Shown here piece by piece: positions 8,355 through 12,528 of a DNA stretch of 12,528 bases. The DNA comes from Saccoglossus kowalevskii (lineage: Eukaryota; Hemichordata; Enteropneusta; Harrimaniidae), in contig NW_003141331.1 in assembly GCF_000003605.2 (NCBI RefSeq), positions 76,842 through 89,369 of the forward strand. The letters are read 5' to 3'. The notes under the pieces were generated by a model. The model searched no databases and was not told the DNA's origin. It saw nothing but the letters and a program-made list of their open reading frames with translations. How positions within the stretch are numbered: position 1 is the first letter of the stretch; each line of letters starts with the position of its first letter. Both the position numbers and the translations under genes were made by a program.

Positions 8355-9428
8355 GTACTCCGCCTCATTATTCTCCAAGGCAGATATCAAATCAGGACTT
8401 ATTCTAGGCAATTTAAGCCATTGTGGAAACGTTAGAACTTTAATTGGGCCATCTCCTTCGTACAGGAATTCAGGCCAGGCAAATTTTATTTCGTGTTTGA
8501 ATTTTGTTTTTCGTATTTTGCAATGCCAGGAAAAATTCCCCTAGCGACTAATGAACGACTGAAGGACGTACACTACATGTATATGTTGATGCCCATACAA
8601 TCACATGACCTCGGTGCTATTTTATGACATGTGGTCCACGGTCCACAGTGTGCGACTTTAAATCAACAGTGGTGTCATTTATCTACAGCCTTCTCACGAT
8701 GTTGTCCACTCAGGAGTAACGTACATAATCGTTCTCAATAATCATAACGTAAGTAATTTCTCTGTTTGCCAAATAACAGATGCTAAACATATAGTTACGA
8801 GATGAAAAGTTCTATCGACTGCGGATATTCCTGAGATGTGTGCACCAAAAAATGTTTGTGAATTGTGCCTTCGATCAGAATATTTATATATTGACCATGT
8901 TCAATAATCTTTTCAAAGCCTTTTCTGCTCCCGCTCTTGGTTATTATAGTATCTTTAGTGAATAATTAAATAACATAGTTTGAAATATAAACAAGCTACC
9001 TTTTGCATAAACTTGTTATAAGTGAAGATTGAACTCAGAATTACAAAATTATAATCATTGTATAATTATTAACTATATAATCATTTAAACGTACATTAAA
9101 ACACATCGTGCTACTACGTTTATATTTGTCAACTAAATTGAAAATAATTCATGTTGATATTGTTAACTTGAGATTACTAAACAGAAATGTTGGCTTGACC
9201 TATATTTAGTGGTCGACCAAGCTGTAATGGAGCACTCCTACATTTATCCAGTTTTGAAATAAACAAGTACTAAACCCCTATTCTTCAGGTCTTACAACTA
9301 AAAGTCCAATCCATATTAGAACACATTAACTATACTAAACAAAATTTATAGCAGGGCATATTCTCATGAAATGAACTTATTCAGATTCATTTTATTCATT
9401 CAGCAAATCGCAGATACGAAGAAACACC

Positions 9429-9664
9429 TGTTATTGAACAAGTCATAAATCGACGTGACACAGCTACTAATACTGATAACATGTGGGAGACACGAGACAC
9501 CAAGTCTGAGAATCCCAAATATTACGAAAAGGGGTGTAACTTCCGGGGAATTTAATTACACTAATAAACAAGATCATGGTCGTAGTCTTGTTTATGACAC
9601 CTTATCACTGCCTCGTTGCATAGATATTTCCGAGCTACTGAATCTCTTCTGCCCTACTCCCACA
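9429..9664 (+). repeat. Probable 5' LTR of the BEL/Pao element
   Basis: The 3' edge is placed at ...TACTCCCACA (9664) because the primer-binding site begins two bases later. The 5' edge is placed at TGTTATTG (9429), giving TGT...ACA ends and a length of about 236. An alternative start is TGTGGGAG near 9482. No second LTR exists in the window, so neither edge can be tested by comparison. ATG-started open frames inside it are not genes. Confidence 0.5.
9563..9568 (+). terminator. AATAAA polyadenylation signal within the LTR
   Basis: A canonical AATAAA lies about 100 bases before the LTR's 3' edge, where the R region of an LTR usually carries it. It supports the LTR call. Confidence 0.45.
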
Positions 9665-9666
9665 TT

Positions 9667-9684
9667 TGGTGCCGAGACCAGGAT
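9667..9684 (+). other. Primer-binding site of the retrotransposon
   Basis: TGGTGCCGAGACCAGGAT follows the LTR's terminal CA after two bases. It starts with TGG, the complement of a tRNA 3' CCA end, and resembles the TTTGGTGCCGAAACC-type primer sites I associate with BEL/Pao elements. I cannot say which tRNA it matches. Confidence 0.6.
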
Positions 9685-9697
9685 TGAAGAAACAATC

Positions 9698-10020
9698 ATG
9701 CCTGTAACAAGAGGAGCATTAGTACAAGATCCAACGAGGGCTGCTCAACGAAGTCAAATTACAAAACTTATCAAAAAAGCCGAACACATAATTGCGGCGA
9801 AAAACCCGAACCAAACCCAGTTGGATGTTTTGGAAGCTACGATAACCGGTATCGAAGAGACACGATTCTGAAAACACACCTAACCAAGACACGTATAATC
9901 AACTTTACGAAGAAGCCGATGACTACAACATTAGCGTTGTGGAGCGCCTAACAAGTTTCAAATGTTATGTACGAAGAACACAACAACCATCGGCACCCGT
10001 GAATGTTTCAGCTACGGTCC
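9698..10020 (+). pseudogene. gag: gag 5' fragment of the BEL/Pao element
   Basis: The ATG at 9698 lies 13 bases after the primer-binding site. The N-terminus starts MPVTRGAL, followed by a basic, lysine- and glutamine-rich helical stretch as in BEL/Pao Gag proteins. The frame ends at a TGA (9869-9871). A +1 shift near 9866-9870 continues it into an acidic Y-E-E-A-D-D-Y segment and on to about 10020. The rest of Gag, including any zinc knuckle, is absent. The upstream ATG at 9455 is inside the LTR and is not the start. Confidence 0.65.
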
Positions 10021-10235
10021 ACAAACACAGCTACCTGCAAGGGTTACAACTCGCTCCGCAAGTACAATCGGACTTAATCGAAATTGACCTACTAATCGGG
10101 ACAGACTATTATTGGTCTATAGTTGAAGACCGCGTCACTAGAGGTCGTGGACCTACCGCCGTTGCATCCAAGTTAGGATACCTACTGTCCGGACCGTCTA
10201 AATTGAACGACGTTTCTGTATTAAACGCGATCGTC
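10021..10235 (+). pseudogene. C-terminal end of the BEL/Pao protease-like domain
   Basis: The frame encodes YLQGLQLAP, then IDLLIGTDYYWSIV and SKLGYLLSGPS, the conserved end of the DUF1758-type aspartic protease region that precedes reverse transcriptase in Pao elements. The front of the domain, with the catalytic D-S/T-G, is missing. The sequence goes from gag to this point in one open frame, so an internal deletion joined gag to the protease end without a frame break. Confidence 0.75.
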
Positions 10236-11130
10236 ATGAAAATGTTGACTAGCACTGAGTCAGAAGAACGTTTAGTCACAAAGTACTGGGACTTAGAGTC
10301 TATTGGCATTTCAGCCACTAACAACCAGGAAAACGAGGTGAAACGATCATTTGAACAATTTAGAGATACCAAAATCAAACGTGACGGCAACAGATATATT
10401 GCGGGACCACCATGGAAAGAAAAACATACACCCCTTCCAACAAATTACATGTCAGCGAAAGTTAGGACCCGGGTAATGGCTCAACGGTTATCACCAGAAA
10501 GACGCACTGTGTACGACTCCATTATCAAAGAGTAGTTACATCGAAATTTTATCGAGAAAATACCGGACGATAACCCTATGATTGGACACTATATTCCACA
10601 CCATCTCGTGGAAAATTCTTCTTCCACTACACCAATAAGATTAGCTTATAACTGCAGTGCCAAGCAACATGATAACCCGAGTTTAAACGACTGCCTTGAA
10701 ACAGGACCACCGATTAACAATGATCTCATAGAAATGTTGCTCCGCTTTCGTACCCGCACGGCAGGCTTTACAAGTGACGTGGAGAAAGCATAAACGTTAA
10801 ATAAGCCGAAGAAGATCGAGAATACGTCAAATTATTTTGGTTAAAGGACGCATCAGACCCTCAAAGTGAACTGGAAGTGTATCGTTTTAAGGTAGTTTTT
10901 TTGGTTCAACTAGCTCACCATTTATGCTTAATGCAGTTGTCAAATCTCATCTTGACTCACACACTTGCGGTGTTTCCGACGATTTGAAACACAATATCTA
11001 TGTTGACAATGTGTTAAGTGGAGTATCAACAACTACCGATGCAATACACTATTACGAACAATCCATGAAAATAATGCGCGATGCTGGACTGAATCTTCGA
11101 TCTTGGGCTACAAATGACCCTATGTTACGT
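10236..11130 (+). pseudogene. pol: BEL/Pao reverse transcriptase, broken
   Basis: The domain copies element RNA into DNA in intact relatives. Visible are the connector WDLESIGI, GPPWK, IPHHLVEN, SLNDCL, the DVEKA motif with the first catalytic aspartate (10776-10778), TSSPFML, and YVDN (10999-11010) at the second catalytic site, followed by LRSWATN. YVDN in place of YVDD is, as I recall, common in animal BEL/Pao copies. Lesions are a TAG at 10533, a TAA at 10791 with a frame change by about 10814, and a further frame change at the T7 run 10896-10902. The palm motifs therefore lie in three different frames and no active enzyme can be made. Confidence 0.88.
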
Positions 11131-11490
11131 TAGCGACTAGTAAATGATAAAACTATTGGAAACGAGGACATTGTAAACATACTTGGATCGCAGTGGAATA
11201 CTCAACAAGATACCATGCATTATCCAAAAGAGAAAATCAAACAAATGGAATCTAATGTTCTGTATACGAAACGCGAAATTGTACGCCAAACGTCACGTTT
11301 GTTCGATCCATTGGGATATCTTGCACCGGTACATGTGAAAGCTATACAGAAACTATGGAAATCAGGTTTGTCATGGGATACACAGATTTCGACCCAACTA
11401 TCGAAGGAATGGGAATCTATTCGTATCAATCTTGATCATGTGAAAGAGACAAGTATCAAACGGACTTATTTTACTGAAAGTAATAATAAC
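11131..11490 (+). pseudogene. pol: Pao A17-type segment after the reverse transcriptase
   Basis: A TAG at 11131-11133 interrupts the frame, which then continues in the same phase. TKREIVRQTSRLFDPLGYLA and the following KLWKSGLSWD are the hallmark of the Pao segment named Peptidase_A17 in domain collections. In function it is a connector between the reverse transcriptase and RNase H. There is no frameshift within it. Confidence 0.85.
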
Positions 11491-11943
11491 GACTGTGAAC
11501 TTCATGTATTCGCCGTATTCCGCTTACGGTGCCGTGGCGTATTTGAAGCAATGTGCCAGTAATGAAACCTCAATAGTAATGGCAAAAACTCGTGTGAAGC
11601 CAATTAAGCCTACAATGACATTACCGGGTCTAGAAATCATGGCAGCAACTATTGCTACCCGTTTGGCAAAATTTGCGTTGAATGCATTGACCAAAGTAAA
11701 TATTGTCAAATGTGTGCTATGGTCAGATAGCCAAATAGCATTATATTGGATTAAAAGTGACAAGAAGTTGCCTGTGTTTGTTACAAACAGAGCACGTGAA
11801 ATACGCGACGGACCGTTCAATGAAATTAAATACTATCCCACCGCTGACAATCCCGATGACCTACTAACGCGAGGAATTACGGCGACGGGTCTCAGCTGCT
11901 CTACGCTTTGGTGGGAAGGCCCAAACTGGTTAAAAAGGGTAAA
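11491..11943 (+). pseudogene. pol: RNase H and following Pao signature, with a damaged active site
   Basis: After LHVFA the frame changes at 11515-11519 and resumes with SAYGAVAYL. Only four bases lie where the family has the first catalytic aspartate and its neighbour, so that aspartate is gone. The glutamate of TLPGLEIMAA (11633-11635) and the aspartate of WSDSQIALYW (11726-11728) remain. NPDDLLTRG and LWWEGPNWL (11849-11932), which close this part of Pao polyproteins, are intact. A second frame change follows by 11943. Confidence 0.85.
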
Positions 11944-12183
11944 TGGCCACAATGTGAAAACGCCGTACTGAAAATAAACATCGCCGACAAATTCGAACCT
12001 GTAAAGAATGTAACCACAGAATGTTACCGAAATGACTTTACATCGGACAATAATCGTACAGTTAATGATGAACACTGTGTGAAACAATCGTGTGATGTAG
12101 CTAACATCATCAATATTGAAAAGTTCCTATGGCAAGCCACAGGGGTCTTAAGTCTACAGGTGATATGCTATGTAATAGCTTTA
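11944..12183 (+). pseudogene. pol: Start of the BEL/Pao pre-integrase segment, truncated
   Basis: From TGG at 11944 the frame is open and hydrophilic, then reads IINIEKF (about 12106-12126), the expected start of the segment before integrase. A SYGK-like piece lies in another frame just after it, which suggests one more frame change near 12127. Nothing resembling the zinc-binding or D-D-E integrase domains follows. The minisatellite begins at 12184, and the open frame runs into it without a stop. Confidence 0.6.
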
Positions 12184-12528
12184 TTATTAGTTTATATTCA
12201 AACACTATTTTATTATGTACATTTGCTATTGTATTATGGTCAAACACTATTATATTATGTACATTCGCTATTGTATTATGGTCAAACACTATTATATTAT
12301 GTACATTCGCTATTGTATTATGGTCAAACACTATTATATTATGTACATTCGCTATTGTATTATGGTCAAACACTATTATATTATGTACATTCGCTATTGT
12401 ATTATGGTCAAACACTATTATATTATGTACATTCGCTATTGTATTATGGTCAAACACTATTATATTATGTACATTCGCTATTGTATTATGGTCAAACACT
12501 ATTATATTATGTACATTCGCTATTGTAT
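12184..12528. repeat. 42-bp minisatellite, seven identical units plus a diverged edge
   Basis: Units start at 12231, 12273, 12315, 12357, 12399, 12441 and 12483, all identical by eye. A further unit starts at 12525 and runs off the window. The edge unit (12189-12230) differs at about seven positions, and a still more diverged half unit starts at 12184. Each unit splits into two related 21-bp halves, CTATT(A/G)TATTATG plus a variable eight bases. All three forward frames and one reverse frame are open, so protein-like frames here, including a 129-codon one on the minus strand, are by-products. Confidence 0.97.

Larger units (their letters stand above)
5641..9428. other. Non-coding region with old repeats and simple sequence
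   Basis: No gene can be supported. The stretch contains a diverged 41-bp direct repeat, a diverged repeat of period about 167, a hairpin flanked by short direct repeats, an (ATT)12 microsatellite, an AT-rich hairpin (8027-8049, 9-bp arms) and a nested inverted repeat, each listed separately. The open frames across the microsatellite (poly-tyrosine on one strand, poly-asparagine on the other) are by-products of the ATT tract. Confidence 0.6.
9429..12183 (+). mobile_element. Degenerate BEL/Pao LTR retrotransposon, 3'-truncated
   Basis: The order of parts is that of BEL/Pao elements: LTR, primer-binding site, gag, protease-like domain, reverse transcriptase, A17/RNase H segment, pre-integrase. 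Diagnostic matches are LLIGTDYYW and LSGPS of the Pao protease region, PHHLV and SLNDCL of the RT, RLFDPLGYLAPV of the Pao segment, and NPDDLLTRG with LWWEGPNWL after RNase H. The coding strand is broken by an in-frame TAG at 10533-10535, a TAA at 10791-10793, a TAG at 11131-11133 and at least five frame changes. Most of gag, the protease active site, the integrase core and the 3' LTR are missing. It cannot move by itself. The 5' boundary is estimated; the 3' boundary is where the minisatellite starts. Confidence 0.9.

Noticed and set aside
9455-9697. Upstream ATG extension of the gag frame
   Set aside because: This part lies in the probable LTR and upstream of the primer-binding site. The gag start is better placed at 9698.
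10109-10390. Minus-strand frame opposite the reverse transcriptase region
   Set aside because: It is a shadow of the pol remnant, which has clear family motifs on the + strand.
12110-12499. Minus-strand 129-codon frame with a 14-residue repeat
   Set aside because: It is a by-product of a 42-bp unit that happens to lack stops in that frame; its non-repeat end lies over the antisense of the pol remnant.
12184-12528. Regularly repeated units reminiscent of a CRISPR array
   Set aside because: The units are contiguous tandem copies with no unique spacers, and the context is an animal genome. It is a minisatellite.

Overview
The window looks like nuclear DNA of an invertebrate animal. It is AT-rich and carries a gene split by short GT-AG introns, long stretches without genes, simple repeats, and a decayed BEL/Pao retrotransposon, an order known from animal genomes. 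The sequence alone does not fix the phylum. A marine invertebrate is a reasonable guess, but it is only a guess.

Region 1 (1-3557, + strand) holds the 3' two thirds of a sulfatase gene, most like arylsulfatase G (ARSG), a lysosomal enzyme. Nine exons can be placed from frame continuity and splice sites, and they add up to 407 codons plus a TAA. They run from the C-T-P-S-R signature, whose cysteine becomes formylglycine, through G-K-W-H-L-G and G-D-N-G-P, to the family's cysteine-rich C-terminus. The upstream exons, with the signal peptide and first metal-binding aspartates, lie outside the window. Three things do not fit a standard active enzyme. There is no usable splice acceptor at the signature exon, where an in-frame TGA sits next to an ACTG triplication. 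The roughly ten residues that normally carry the active-site lysine are missing between exons 6 and 7. About 35 residues are missing before the C-terminus.

Region 2 (3558-9428) is almost 6 kb with no gene I can support. It holds (TTG)n and (ATT)12 microsatellites, two old diverged direct repeats (6016-6158 and 6542-6813), a 10-bp-arm hairpin flanked by a 9-bp direct repeat (7004-7043), and a nested inverted repeat (8228-8354).

Region 3 (about 9429-12183, + strand) is a broken BEL/Pao LTR retrotransposon. In order it shows a probable 5' LTR with AATAAA, a primer-binding site, the start of gag, a large internal deletion, the end of the protease-like domain, reverse transcriptase, the Pao A17-type segment with RNase H, and the beginning of the pre-integrase segment. 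Stops and frameshifts break it in several places. The integrase core and 3' LTR are absent.

Region 4 (12184-12528) is a minisatellite of 42-bp units, seven of them identical, that abuts the broken end of the retrotransposon and runs off the window. Each unit is itself an old dimer of two 21-bp halves. No new multi-gene system is evident. The points most worth following up are the ARSG anomalies and the retroelement-minisatellite junction.
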